Notes under the pieces: model-generated
What the model was told of the DNA's origin: nothing
What the model saw: the letters and a program-made list of their open reading frames with translations, nothing else
The model's database searches: none
Shown: piece by piece, positions 53,487-62,348 of the stretch
Position numbering within the stretch: the first letter of the stretch is position 1
Layout: every line of letters starts with the position of its first letter
Position numbers and translations under genes: made by a program
NCBI RefSeq assembly: GCF_016597815.1
Contig: NZ_VCHA01000003.1
Location: forward strand, 186,001-250,000
Source of the DNA: Marinobacter sp. DY40_1A1
GTDB lineage: Bacteria > Pseudomonadota > Gammaproteobacteria > Pseudomonadales > Oleiphilaceae
Length of the DNA: 64,000 nt
Reading direction: 5' to 3'

Positions 53487-54590
53487 CTATTTTTGGAAAA
53501 AGCCGTCAATCCACTCGCTGTCCATTTCTTCCAGCGACGCGTAACGCCAGCGGGGCTGTCTGTCCTTGTCGATCAATAGCGCACGGACACCCTCGGCAAA
53601 CTCGCCTTTAATCAGGCAGTTTTTAGAAAGTATGAGCTCCTTATCAAGCACTTCCCGAAGGCTATCCAGGCGGCAGTTTTGCAGGTGCTGCCAGCACAGA
53701 GCCAACGACGTTGGCGATGCAAACGCCAGAGGCTTGGTTGATTTGGCCAACCAGCCGTCACCGCCGGCCAGTTCTTTCATCTGTGCAACCATTTTGGCCA
53801 GATTGTCGGCATCGGTTACACGATTGATCTCATCGAAGTGAGCCCGCACCTGAGATTCCGGCAAGGCATCAGCACTTTGGTTTTCATGCTTTCTAAGCAC
53901 ACTACCCACGACAGCAAATGCATCTTCGCCCTGCCAGTTGTGCGCCGTTAAATCCGCGACCACGGCTGCTTTAACTTCATGCCTGATAAAGCGATCGGCA
54001 AGGCCCACAAAGATGGCGTCAGCGGCATTCATGCGAGCGCCGGTCAACCCCAAAAACAGGCCGGTGCGCCCTGGTGTGCGGTTCAGGAACCAGCCTGCGG
54101 CTACATCCGGGTAGAGCCCTATACTACTCTCTGGCATTGCCAGCATAGAGGCTTCCGTAACAACCCGATGGGAGGCGCCGGCCATGATGCCGATACCGCC
54201 ACCCATAACAATCCCGTGGCCCCAACATACAACCGGCTTGGGATAGGAGTGGATCATATAGTCCAGCTCATACTCTTCCGTAAAGAAGGTCTCTCCCGCG
54301 CTGGCACCTCCGCCACTCTTGGGCTCGGTCATGCTTCGGTAGAGCGCCACAATGTCACCGCCAGCACAAAACGCCTTGTCGCCTTCAGCTTCAATCCAGA
54401 CAGCGCGAACGCGATCGTCCTCAGCCCAGATTTTGAGCTGAGGCGTCAGCATCCGGATCATCTCAAGAGACAGTGCGTTCAGCGCTTTTGGCGTATTCAG
54501 CCTGGCCACAGCAATTACTGCGCCGTCGGCGGCCTTCCGCTCTTCAAAGACAACCGGCTGGTTACTTTCTACAGATTGTTGATGACTCAT
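53487..54590 (-). CDS. 3-hydroxyisobutyryl-CoA hydrolase (crotonase family)
   Basis: This 367-aa protein is longer than enoyl-CoA hydratases, as expected for HIBCH. It has AFCAGGDIVALYRSM, then CWGHGIVMGGGIGIMAGASH and MPESSIGLYPDVAAGWFLNR, which are the hydrolase-type oxyanion and glutamate/aspartate blocks. It releases CoA from 3-hydroxyisobutyryl-CoA so that the next enzyme (MmsB) can act. It lies between mmsB and the enoyl-CoA hydratase gene, in pathway context. Confidence 0.92.
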   Translation of the reverse strand: MSHQQSVESNQPVVFEERKAADGAVIAVARLNTPKALNALSLEMIRMLTPQLKIWAEDDRVRAVWIEAEGDKAFCAGGDIVALYRSMTEPKSGGGASAGETFFTEEYELDYMIHSYPKPVVCWGHGIVMGGGIGIMAGASHRVVTEASMLAMPESSIGLYPDVAAGWFLNRTPGRTGLFLGLTGARMNAADAIFVGLADRFIRHEVKAAVVADLTAHNWQGEDAFAVVGSVLRKHENQSADALPESQVRAHFDEINRVTDADNLAKMVAQMKELAGGDGWLAKSTKPLAFASPTSLALCWQHLQNCRLDSLREVLDKELILSKNCLIKGEFAEGVRALLIDKDRQPRWRYASLEEMDSEWIDGFFQK

Positions 54591-54631
54591 AACAATTCCT
54601 TGAACCCTATGCCTCAGGGATTAAAAGGCTT

Positions 54632-55411
54632 TTAGCGGTTTTTCCATTCCGGCTTACGTTTTTCCAGGAAGGCATTCACGCCTTCTTTCTGGTCTTCGGT
54701 GGAAAACAGCTCAACAAAAAGTTCACGCTCCATGCGCCAGCTGTCGGAATGGCTGCGGCCATCGCGGGAGCTCATCACCAGCGTTTTGCAGCGGGCAACG
54801 GAAGACGGGCTCTGCTTGCAGGCCATTTCAGCCAATTCCAGGGCCTTTTCCAGGCCTTTGCCACTGGGGACCACTTCCTCAACCAGGCCGATCTGCAAAG
54901 CCTTGTCGGCCTTCACTCTCTCGCCACACAGAATCATGCGCTTGGCCCAGCCTTCGCCCACAATCCAGGGCAGGTTCTGGGTTCCGCCAGCACAGGGCAG
55001 CAAGCCAACCGTCGCTTCTGGCAAAGCCATCTGCGCATGCTCTTCGGCAATACGGATATCGCAGGCTAGGGCGCACTCAAGCCCGCCGCCCATGGCGTAG
55101 CCGTTAATCGCAGCGATGGATACACCACGGAACGCGGTCAATACCGCAAATGCCTCACCAAAGAGCTGAGCCATTTCATTGGCACGGGCCTTATCGCCAT
55201 CGGCAAAGGTTTTCAGGTCAGCACCGGCGGAGAAAAACTTCTCGCCTTGCCCGGTCAGAACCAATGCAAAAATATTCTTGTCCTCATTAAGCTCACGGAC
55301 GATGTTTGTCAGCGCAGCCAAAGAATCCACTGTCCAGGTATTGGCCGGTGGATTGTTGATGGTCAGTATTGCAATGTGTTCGCGTTTCTCGAGCTGAATC
55401 AGATCGCTCAT
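54632..55411 (-). CDS. Enoyl-CoA hydratase (methacrylyl-CoA hydration)
   Basis: This 259-aa crotonase has FFSAGADLKTFADGD and both catalytic glutamates, in GYAMGGGLECALACDI and ALPEATVGLLPCAGGTQ. In this operon it probably hydrates methacrylyl-CoA to 3-hydroxyisobutyryl-CoA. Two adjacent ATG codons exist (55414 and 55411); the second sits 7 bp after AGGAG and is preferred. It follows the acyl-CoA dehydrogenase gene by 23-26 bp. Confidence 0.92.
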   Translation of the reverse strand: MSDLIQLEKREHIAILTINNPPANTWTVDSLAALTNIVRELNEDKNIFALVLTGQGEKFFSAGADLKTFADGDKARANEMAQLFGEAFAVLTAFRGVSIAAINGYAMGGGLECALACDIRIAEEHAQMALPEATVGLLPCAGGTQNLPWIVGEGWAKRMILCGERVKADKALQIGLVEEVVPSGKGLEKALELAEMACKQSPSSVARCKTLVMSSRDGRSHSDSWRMERELFVELFSTEDQKEGVNAFLEKRKPEWKNR

Positions 55412-55437
55412 CATCCTTCTCCTGTTATTTTTGCGAT

Positions 55438-56604
55438 TTATTGAATGGCCTCGGCCACACCGTCATCCAACAAGCGACGGGCAATAATCAGACGCATAAT
55501 TTCGTTGGTACCTTCCAGAATCTGGTGCACACGCAGGTCGCGCAGGAAGCGCTCCAGAGGGTACTCCCGTATATAACCGTAGCCTCCGTGCAACTGCAGT
55601 GCATCATTCACCACTTCAAAGCAGGCATCAGTTGCGAAACGCTTCGCCATGGCGCAGTGCAATGTAGCTTCAGAATCGCCGGTATCCAGTTTATAGGCAC
55701 CAAGACGAACCATCTGCCGGGCTGCCACCAGATTGGTTGCCATATCTGCCAGTTTGAATTGCAACGCCTGGAAAGCGGCCAAAGGCTTTCCGAACTGTTG
55801 CCGTTCGTGCATATAGTTGCGGGCTCTCACCAGCGCAGCTTGGGCACCACCCAAAGAACAAGTGGCAATGTTAAGGCGCCCACCATCAAGGCCCTTCATG
55901 GCAATGGCGAACCCGTCGCCTTCTTCACCCACACGATTGGTGACCGGAACACGTACATTTTCAAGGTTAACGGTACGAGTTGGCTGGCTGTGCCAGCCCA
56001 TTTTCTCTTCGTTCTTGCCGTAGGTGATACCTTCCGCGTTGGCCGGGATCACAAAGGTGGAAATACCCTTGGCGCCTGAATCTGCCGCACCCGTGCGCGC
56101 CATCAACACAAGAATGTCCGTCTCACCGGCACCGGAGATAAACATCTTGCTGCCATTGATCACATAATCATCGCCATCTCGCACAGCTTTAGTGCGCAAA
56201 CTGGCCGCGTCAGAACCCGCACCGGGTTCCGTCAGGCAGTAAGATGCCAGCAGCTCCCCGCTGGCCAGTTTCGGCACCAATTCCTGTTTAAGGTCATCGG
56301 GCGCGAAGCTCGCAACCATCCAGGTCGCCATATTATGAATCGTGATAAATGCAGCCGTTGAAGGGCAGGCAGAGGCCAGTTCTTCAACAATCACAGAGGT
56401 ATCCAGCCGGGAAAGGCCCATGCCGCCAAGCGCCTCCGGGGTATAAATGCCCATAAAGCCCATTTCGCCAGCTTCTTTCAGAACGCTTACCGGGAAAATA
56501 TGCTCGTCATCCCACTTGGCTGCGTGGGGTGCCATGGCTTTTTCAGCAAAGGCTCGAGCGGCCTCGCGGAACGCCAACTGGTCTTCAGTGAGGTTAAAAT
56601 TCAT
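55438..56604 (-). CDS. Acyl-CoA dehydrogenase (isobutyryl-CoA dehydrogenase-like)
   Basis: This 388-aa flavoenzyme begins MNFNLTEDQLAFREAARAFA. It has the substrate-binding signature LTEPGAGSDAASLRTKAV and the C-terminal segment LHGGYGYIREYPLERFLRDL followed by ILEGTNEIMRLIIARRLL, where the catalytic base Glu resides (EGTNE). It desaturates isobutyryl-CoA or 2-methyl-branched acyl-CoA to the methacrylyl level, feeding the hydratase downstream. Substrate assignment is from the operon. Confidence 0.92.
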   Translation of the reverse strand: MNFNLTEDQLAFREAARAFAEKAMAPHAAKWDDEHIFPVSVLKEAGEMGFMGIYTPEALGGMGLSRLDTSVIVEELASACPSTAAFITIHNMATWMVASFAPDDLKQELVPKLASGELLASYCLTEPGAGSDAASLRTKAVRDGDDYVINGSKMFISGAGETDILVLMARTGAADSGAKGISTFVIPANAEGITYGKNEEKMGWHSQPTRTVNLENVRVPVTNRVGEEGDGFAIAMKGLDGGRLNIATCSLGGAQAALVRARNYMHERQQFGKPLAAFQALQFKLADMATNLVAARQMVRLGAYKLDTGDSEATLHCAMAKRFATDACFEVVNDALQLHGGYGYIREYPLERFLRDLRVHQILEGTNEIMRLIIARRLLDDGVAEAIQ

Positions 56605-56734
56605 CGTTTCTCTCCAAGTTCTGCGCGTTCTGCACGTTCTCCAGATTAACCTGGCTCAAGTGTGCTTGTTCACTCGGGATGAAAAAAGGGGCCGGAAACA
56701 CGTTCCGACCCAAACCAACCCACCTTCAAAACAG

Positions 56735-58228
56735 TTAACGCAGCTGGATAGAGAAGTTCGCCTCAGATGATGTTGCCTCACTGGAGAACCAACGGGAGGT
56801 AACCGTTTTAGTCTCAGTGTAGAAGCGAATGGCCTGCTTGCCGTATGCGTGCTGATCACCGTAGAAAGAGCCTTTCCAGCCGGTGAATGAGAAGAACGGC
56901 AGGGGCACAGGAATGGGAATATTTACACCCACCTGCCCCACTTCAATTTCATGCTGAAACTTACGGGCCGCGCCGCCGGAGGCAGTAAAGATCGATACAC
57001 CATTACCGTATGGGCTCTTGTTAATCAGCTCGATGGCGTCTTCCAGGCTGTCCTCTTCCATGCAGGCCAACACAGGGCCGAAGATTTCTTCGTTGTAGAT
57101 GTCCATTTCGGTGGTCACGCCGGTAAACAGTGTAGGGCCAACCCAGTTGCCATCGGGCAGTCCGTCTACAGTGCAGCCACGACCATCCAGAAGCAGGTTC
57201 GCACCCTGGGCCTCACCCGTGGCAATAAGTGCTTCAACACGCTCTTTCGCCTTGGGGGAAATGACTGGTCCATAGCTGGCACCGGAGTCGTTCCAGGCAC
57301 CCGGGCGAATCTTCGCCATGGCTTCTTTCAATTCAGGAATCCAGGATTGGGCTTCACCCACAAACACGGCCACGGAGATAGCCATGCAACGCTGACCAGC
57401 TGCACCTACAGAGGCGCCAACCAGAGCATTGATTACCTGCTGTTTATCAGCATCCGGCATGATCACCATGTGATTTTTGGCGCCAGCAAAGCTCTGAACG
57501 CGCTTCATGTGGCGGGTACCGGTTTCGTAGATATAACGGCCCACAGGCACAGAGCCCACAAACGATATGGCTTTAATGGCAGGGTCAGTAAGCAGAACAT
57601 CCACCTGTTCCTTGCCGCCATGAACAACCTGCAACACGCCCTTGGGGGCACCAGCCTCTTCAAACAGCTCAGCAAGTCGCATCGGAGTCAGCGGATCCTG
57701 CTCGGAAGGCTTGAGAATAAATGTGTTGCCGCAGGCGATAGCGAGGGGGAACATCCAAAGTGGGATCATCGCTGGAAAGTTGAACGGCGTAATACCTGCA
57801 CAAACACCCAGTGGCTGGATCCAGGAGTGGGTATCGACTGTACGCGCTACGTTTTCAACCGTCTCACCCATCATCATGGAAGGGATGTTGGCCGCATGCT
57901 CAACCACTTCAATACCGCGCCACACATCACCTTTGGCATCATCGAAGGTTTTACCGGTTTCCTGAGAAAGAATTTCTGCAATTTCGTCGTGATGTTCTTT
58001 CAACAGAGCCTGGTAACGCATCATCACGCGGGCACGCTCAGAGACCGGAACCTCTTTCCAGGTTTTGAACATCTCGCCAGCCGTATCGATTGCCTTACGC
58101 ATTTCAGCATCGGTTGCGCATGGAACCCGGGCGATCACTTCGTTATTGGCCGGATTGGTCACATCAATCCATTCGTTGGTCTGGCTCTGAACAAATTCAC
58201 CAGCAAGGTACAGTGGAACGTTTTTCAT
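56735..58228 (-). CDS. mmsA: CoA-acylating methylmalonate-semialdehyde dehydrogenase
   Basis: This 497-aa aldehyde dehydrogenase has the catalytic cysteine in [20 protein letters not shown]-binding [38 protein letters not shown] and C-terminal [17 protein letters not shown], all typical of MmsA. It converts methylmalonate semialdehyde to propionyl-CoA with NAD and CoA and releases CO2. It is the first gene of the leftward operon, divergent from the AraC-type gene at 58394, matching the mmsR-mmsAB layout known in Pseudomonas. Confidence 0.95.
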   Translation of the reverse strand: MKNVPLYLAGEFVQSQTNEWIDVTNPANNEVIARVPCATDAEMRKAIDTAGEMFKTWKEVPVSERARVMMRYQALLKEHHDEIAEILSQETGKTFDDAKGDVWRGIEVVEHAANIPSMMMGETVENVARTVDTHSWIQPLGVCAGITPFNFPAMIPLWMFPLAIACGNTFILKPSEQDPLTPMRLAELFEEAGAPKGVLQVVHGGKEQVDVLLTDPAIKAISFVGSVPVGRYIYETGTRHMKRVQSFAGAKNHMVIMPDADKQQVINALVGASVGAAGQRCMAISVAVFVGEAQSWIPELKEAMAKIRPGAWNDSGASYGPVISPKAKERVEALIATGEAQGANLLLDGRGCTVDGLPDGNWVGPTLFTGVTTEMDIYNEEIFGPVLACMEEDSLEDAIELINKSPYGNGVSIFTASGGAARKFQHEIEVGQVGVNIPIPVPLPFFSFTGWKGSFYGDQHAYGKQAIRFYTETKTVTSRWFSSEATSSEANFSIQLR

Positions 58229-58330
58229 GTCGGTATCCCTGTTTGTTGTTGTGCGAGAGGCTGGCCAAAATCAGGATCACTTTGGCTATGTATGGATAGA
58301 CCTTAGCACGCCCATCAGCACTTGGTGATT

Positions 58331-58364
58331 GACTAAATTTCGACCTTGATGGACTATCTTTCGA
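58331..58364. promoter_or_regulatory. Direct repeat operator in the mmsR-mmsA intergenic region
   Basis: GACTAAATTTCGA (58331-58343) and GACTATCTTTCGA (58352-58364) are 13-bp direct repeats differing at two positions and offset by 21 bp, two helical turns. AraC-family activators typically bind such same-face direct repeats next to the -35 of their target. The site is about 100 bp from mmsA and 30 bp from the regulator's ATG. Confidence 0.65.
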
Positions 58365-58393
58365 TTACAAGATGGTGAGCAGCAGTAACAATC

Positions 58394-59269
58394 ATGATTC
58401 AAACCTCCCAGTGGCCAGTGCCCAAAGACAGCATTCGCTATGTGGTGCCTGCCTCTATTATCAGTCTTTTGTCTGAGCACCCACTTACGCGTGATCTCTA
58501 CCCGTTGGCCTTCGGCCATTACCGCCGAGCCACGGGACACCACATGCACCGGGAGAATCACCGCGACAATCTTTTGATTTACTGTACCGATGGCCGGGCA
58601 TTCCTGAGCGTAAAAGGTGTGCCCTACACACTGGAGGCAGGAGACCTTCTCTTGCTGCCTGCGGGCGCCAGCCATCGCTACACAACAGATCCGGATAATC
58701 CCTGGACGATCCACTGGGTTCACTACACCGGGCCGCTGTCAAACGAGTTCCATAAGTACATGGGGTTTGATGATTCAACACCCGTCCGTCATCTGGGGCG
58801 CCAACCCAGGCTTTTAGTGGATTTTAATGGCTTGCTCTCCGTTCGGCAGACTGGCTTCCGTGCACAGGGGCTGATTCATGCTGCCAATCGACTAAGGCAA
58901 CTGCTTGCTGCAATCCCCATCAGCATCGATGAAACAAGCCATGAACGAAAAAGCGAACTGGATACCATCAACAACTATATGCACGAGCATCTGGACAAGC
59001 GCATCACCCTGGAGCAACTAGCGGATCTTGCCGGGCTATCTCCCACGCACTTCGCCACTCGCTACAAAGAGCAGACCGGAACCTCTCCCATTCAGCACTT
59101 TTTGCACCTCAAGGTAGAACGCGCCTGCCAGATGCTGGACACCACAAACCTGAGTTTTGCCGAAATAAGCCATCGCCTGGGCTATGACGACGCTTATTAT
59201 TTCTCCCGACTGTTCAAGAAAGTAATGGGGCAATCGCCCAGAGACTACAGGCATACACCAAGGCACTAA
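58394..59269 (+). CDS. mmsR: AraC-family transcriptional regulator (MmsR-like)
   Basis: This 291-aa protein has an N-terminal cupin-type sensing domain (LEAGDLLLLPAGASHRYTTD) and two C-terminal helix-turn-helix units (LEQLADLAGLSPTHFATRYK and FAEISHRLGYDDAYYFSRLF), the standard AraC layout. It is divergent from the valine operon, so it most likely activates mmsA in response to a valine catabolite, as MmsR does in Pseudomonas. No strong ribosome-binding site is seen. The symbol rests on context. Confidence 0.87.
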   Translation: MIQTSQWPVPKDSIRYVVPASIISLLSEHPLTRDLYPLAFGHYRRATGHHMHRENHRDNLLIYCTDGRAFLSVKGVPYTLEAGDLLLLPAGASHRYTTDPDNPWTIHWVHYTGPLSNEFHKYMGFDDSTPVRHLGRQPRLLVDFNGLLSVRQTGFRAQGLIHAANRLRQLLAAIPISIDETSHERKSELDTINNYMHEHLDKRITLEQLADLAGLSPTHFATRYKEQTGTSPIQHFLHLKVERACQMLDTTNLSFAEISHRLGYDDAYYFSRLFKKVMGQSPRDYRHTPRH

Positions 59270-59384
59270 CAATGAATTGGCACGGCACAACAGGCCAGTT
59301 ACTGCCTTGCCGCCATCTACGACTTTTGTTGGAGTAACGAAACCGCTAGTCTTCGGAACAAAGACACAATAAAGAGCACACGAA

Positions 59385-59813
59385 ATGGCTACGCATACAT
59401 TTGAAATTGATGAAACCTTCAATGTACCCCGCAGCAGGGTGTTTGCCCTGTTTGCCGACCACCAAAGCTTCGGAAAGCTACTGGGCGCACCCGTAAAGCG
59501 CATCAAAAACAGCGGCCAGGCCGACCCTAACGGCTTGGGTTCTGTGCGTAAGGTTGGCATTGGCCCTTTTGGCCTGGAAGAAACCGTCACCAGCTTCGAA
59601 CCGGACATACTGATTGAATACACAATCACCAGCATGAGCCCGATTCGCAATCACCTGGGCCGGATTCGCTTTGAGGATACGCCGGAAGGTTACACCCGCG
59701 TGCGCTACCGGATTACCTTTGAAGACCGCGTTCCCTACACAGGCAAACTGCTTAGCGCTGGTCTGGAGAATGCCATACGCCGCGGCATGAAGAAGGTACC
59801 AAGGCTGGCCTGA
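59385..59813 (+). CDS. SRPBCC-fold lipid-binding-like protein
   Basis: This 142-aa protein has the SRPBCC/START-like layout: a first strand FEIDETFNVPRSRVFALFAD, the helix-loop block FGKLLGAPVKRIKN, then GSVRKVGIGPFGLEETVTSF. Such proteins bind hydrophobic ligands in a cavity or act as cyclases/aromatases. It is a stand-alone gene between mmsR and a metallo-beta-lactamase-fold gene, followed by a long dyad. Ligand unknown. Confidence 0.85.
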   Translation: MATHTFEIDETFNVPRSRVFALFADHQSFGKLLGAPVKRIKNSGQADPNGLGSVRKVGIGPFGLEETVTSFEPDILIEYTITSMSPIRNHLGRIRFEDTPEGYTRVRYRITFEDRVPYTGKLLSAGLENAIRRGMKKVPRLA

Positions 59814-59844
59814 GCCGCTTTATTCAAGCGAAACAAATCGTTAC

Positions 59845-59893
59845 TTGATGGATATCAGATAATTGACCTGAGGCAATTGTTGTTATCCATCAA
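59845..59893. repeat. 49-bp nested dyad between SRPBCC and MBL-fold genes
   Basis: TTGATGGATA (59845-59854) and TATCCATCAA (59884-59893) are perfect 10-bp arms. Inside them, AATTG (59861-59865) and CAATT (59874-59878) form a second pair, so a long interrupted stem is possible. TTTT follows the right arm within a few bases, so it could act as a weak terminator of the SRPBCC gene or as an operator for the downstream gene. Confidence 0.5.
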
Positions 59894-59962
59894 TTTTGTA
59901 CTCTCCGCGCAACTTGCAATATCCGGCGATATAGCCGGCCTTCCTTTACTGCGGAGATCAAG

Positions 59963-60763
59963 ATGGCGAACGAGCCGATTGTCCTGTTCGATAACGGGCA
60001 TCATAAGTGCCTGATGTTTGATTCCCTGGTCACCGGAGAAGGTGTCCAGTCCAATCAGTTCCTGCTAGTCGATGGCAAACACGAGGCCCTGATTGATCCG
60101 GGCGGCGACCTTACCTACACACCCCTTGCGGTCGCGGCCTCCAAGTTTATGAACATAAAGGACATGGATTTTGTGTTCGCATCTCACCAGGACCCAGACA
60201 TAATTGGCGCCATCGACCGCTGGATAGTCCATACCAATGCGAAAATTGTGACATCCAAACTGTGGGCAAGGTTCCTCCCTCACCTGGTGTCCAGCTATGT
60301 CACCAACCAGCTGAGCGGAAGCGTTTATGATCGCATTGTCAGCATTCCGGATTCGGGCGCCAACGTCAGGTTCGGGGATTCCTACCTGCAGTGCCTGCCA
60401 GCCCACTTCATGCACTCGGTAGGGAACCTGCAGTTTTATGATCCCGTCTCGAAAATTCTGTTTTCAGGCGATCTCGGAGCGTCCATGGGCGCAGACGATG
60501 ACCATCTGCCCGTAAAGGATTTCGACCAACATATTCCTCACATGATGGGATTCCATCGGCGCTATATTGCTTCAAACAAGGTCTGCCGACTTTGGGCCAA
60601 TATGATCCGGGATATGGACGTTGAAATGATCGTACCTCAGCATGGAAAGCGCTTCGAAGGGCCTGCGATGATTGACCGCTTCCTGACCTGGGTAAGCAAT
60701 GTTGAATGTGGTATCGACCTGATGGTGCAGGACAACTATCGTGCCCCTGTTGACTACATCTAA
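59963..60763 (+). CDS. Metallo-beta-lactamase-fold diiron-type protein (ODP/flavodiiron-like)
   Basis: This 266-aa protein is close to the diiron core of flavodiiron proteins but lacks a flavodoxin domain. The first metal motif reads SHQDPDIIGAIDRW instead of HxHxDH. Further ligands are likely in PAHFMHSVGNLQFYDP, ILFSGDLGASMG and EMIVPQHGKRF. Related stand-alone proteins bind oxygen at a diiron site. GGAGATC precedes the ATG at a normal distance. A redox or oxygen-sensing role is inferred. Confidence 0.83.
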   Translation: MANEPIVLFDNGHHKCLMFDSLVTGEGVQSNQFLLVDGKHEALIDPGGDLTYTPLAVAASKFMNIKDMDFVFASHQDPDIIGAIDRWIVHTNAKIVTSKLWARFLPHLVSSYVTNQLSGSVYDRIVSIPDSGANVRFGDSYLQCLPAHFMHSVGNLQFYDPVSKILFSGDLGASMGADDDHLPVKDFDQHIPHMMGFHRRYIASNKVCRLWANMIRDMDVEMIVPQHGKRFEGPAMIDRFLTWVSNVECGIDLMVQDNYRAPVDYI

Positions 60764-60783
60764 GCGCCAAACGGGTAACCTGA

Positions 60784-60812
60784 GGGACAGGTCCGTCAAA
60801 TAGACCTGTCCC
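60784..60812. repeat. Perfect 10-bp inverted repeat before yeeN (REP-like candidate)
   Basis: GGGACAGGTC (60784-60793) and GACCTGTCCC (60803-60812) flank a 9-nt spacer, 20 bp after the MBL-fold stop and 61 bp before the next ATG. No T-run follows. The GGGACAGGTC core is of the kind dispersed as extragenic palindromes in some gammaproteobacteria, so it may be a multicopy element. Confidence 0.5.
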
Positions 60813-60873
60813 AAACTGCTATTCTTGCGTAAAATCCCACTTTTTCCCCAGCAAGTATGAGGCAGCGCAAAAA

Positions 60874-61599
60874 ATGGGCAGAGCCTATCAAAACCGCAAA
60901 GAATCCATGGCCAAAACGGCGGCGGCCAAAACCAAGGTGTATAGCAAGTACGGGCGCGAAATTTACATGTCGGCCAAGTCTGGCGGTATAGACCCCCAGG
61001 CCAACCTGTCTCTGCGAGGGCTGATTGAGCGCGCGAAGAAAGATCAGGTTCCTTCCCATGTTATTGAAAAGGCGATTGATAAAGCCAAGGGCGGCGCAGG
61101 CGAAGACTACTCAACCGCTCGCTATGAAGGCTACGGCCCTGGCAACTGCATGGTCATCGTTGACTGCCTGACCGACAACCCGAACCGCACTTTTGGTGAT
61201 GTTCGACTGGCCTTCACCAAAACCAAATGCAAGATCGGTACGCCCGGCACCGTCGCTCACATGTTCGATCACTGCGCCATTTTCGTTTTCAAAGGTGAAG
61301 ACGAAGACGCCGTGCTCGAGGCGCTGATGGAAGCCGATGTCGACGTTACCGACATTGAAAACGAAGAAGGCCAGATCACAGTATTCACACCAAACACGGA
61401 ATACGCCAAAGCTCGCCAGGCGCTGACAGAAGCCTTTGCCGATATCGACTTTGAAGTTGACGAAATTCAGTTCCTGCCTAAAACCACCACACCAGTGGAA
61501 GGCGATGATATCCCGTTGTTCGAGAAGTTTTGCGATATGCTGAACGAACTGGATGACGTGCAAAACATATTCCACAACGCAGAATTGCCAGAACAGTGA
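60874..61599 (+). CDS. yeeN: YebC/PmpR-family protein (YeeN type)
   Basis: This 241-aa protein starts [20 protein letters not shown] and has [20 protein letters not shown], the YeeN-branch version of the YebC N-terminus, followed by [12 protein letters not shown] and [20 protein letters not shown]. Family members act as DNA-binding regulators or in translation of difficult sequences. The stop TGA overlaps the GTG start of the amidotransferase by 4 bp, so the two are probably co-translated. Confidence 0.92.
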   Translation: MGRAYQNRKESMAKTAAAKTKVYSKYGREIYMSAKSGGIDPQANLSLRGLIERAKKDQVPSHVIEKAIDKAKGGAGEDYSTARYEGYGPGNCMVIVDCLTDNPNRTFGDVRLAFTKTKCKIGTPGTVAHMFDHCAIFVFKGEDEDAVLEALMEADVDVTDIENEEGQITVFTPNTEYAKARQALTEAFADIDFEVDEIQFLPKTTTPVEGDDIPLFEKFCDMLNELDDVQNIFHNAELPEQ

Positions 61600-62330
61600 G
61601 CCAGCCAAAGCCACGAGTGGCCATTCTCAAAACCGGTAGCACCTACCCATCCATCGAAGAGCAGTTCGGTGACTTTGAGCAATGGTTCCTGCGCGGGTTA
61701 TCGCCTGATCTTGACGTTACCGTATTTAATGCTCAGGCTGATGAGCTACCGAGCGATCCAGCCGATTGGGATGGCATCGTAGTAACAGGTTCACCCGCCA
61801 TGGTCAGCGATCGCGAACCCTGGAGCGAACGAGCTGCTCAATGGGTGTTACGGGTGGTTGATATGAACATCCCCATGCTGGGCGTATGTTACGGACACCA
61901 GCTTCTCGCCCATGCCCTGGGCGGTGAAGTAGGCTACCACCCAGAAGGCCGCGAAAGTGGAACCAGAAGGGTCGAACTGCTTGCCAGCGCCCAGGATGAT
62001 CCTCTGTTCCGCGACATGCCAAGAGTATTCAGTGCACAACTCACTCACATGCAGTCGGTACTGAGCCTGCCCCCAGGCGCTGTTTTACTGGGCCGCAATG
62101 AGTTTGAGCCGCATCAGGCTTTTCGGTTTGGCGAGCGCGCCTGGGGCGTGCAGTTTCATCCGGAGTTTTCCAGTGCTGTGATGAAAGCCTACCTCACCGT
62201 GCAAGCGCCCGCTTTGGAGCAGGAAGGGCTTGACCCACAAGCCATGATTAACTCGGTTGAAGAGGCACCGGAAGCCTCTGGGCTGCTGGAGCGCTTCTCT
62301 AGATTGGTAAAACACAACCACGCAGGTTAA
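61596..62330 (+). CDS. Class I glutamine amidotransferase-like protein
   Basis: This 244-aa protein has the triad of class I GATases: nucleophilic cysteine in [20 protein letters not shown] and His/Glu in [11 protein letters not shown]. It is the stand-alone GMP-synthase-like glutaminase type (YfeJ-like). It starts with GTG overlapping the yeeN stop (GTGA). The acceptor substrate is unknown. Confidence 0.88.
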   Translation: MSQPKPRVAILKTGSTYPSIEEQFGDFEQWFLRGLSPDLDVTVFNAQADELPSDPADWDGIVVTGSPAMVSDREPWSERAAQWVLRVVDMNIPMLGVCYGHQLLAHALGGEVGYHPEGRESGTRRVELLASAQDDPLFRDMPRVFSAQLTHMQSVLSLPPGAVLLGRNEFEPHQAFRFGERAWGVQFHPEFSSAVMKAYLTVQAPALEQEGLDPQAMINSVEEAPEASGLLERFSRLVKHNHAG

Positions 62331-62348
62331 ATCTGCACCGGGCTGCTT

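Noticed and set aside
56951..58306. A 451-codon open frame on the + strand, antisense to mmsA
   Set aside because: The opposite strand encodes an intact MmsA with all aldehyde dehydrogenase motifs. The antisense translation has no recognisable domain and is a product of codon bias.
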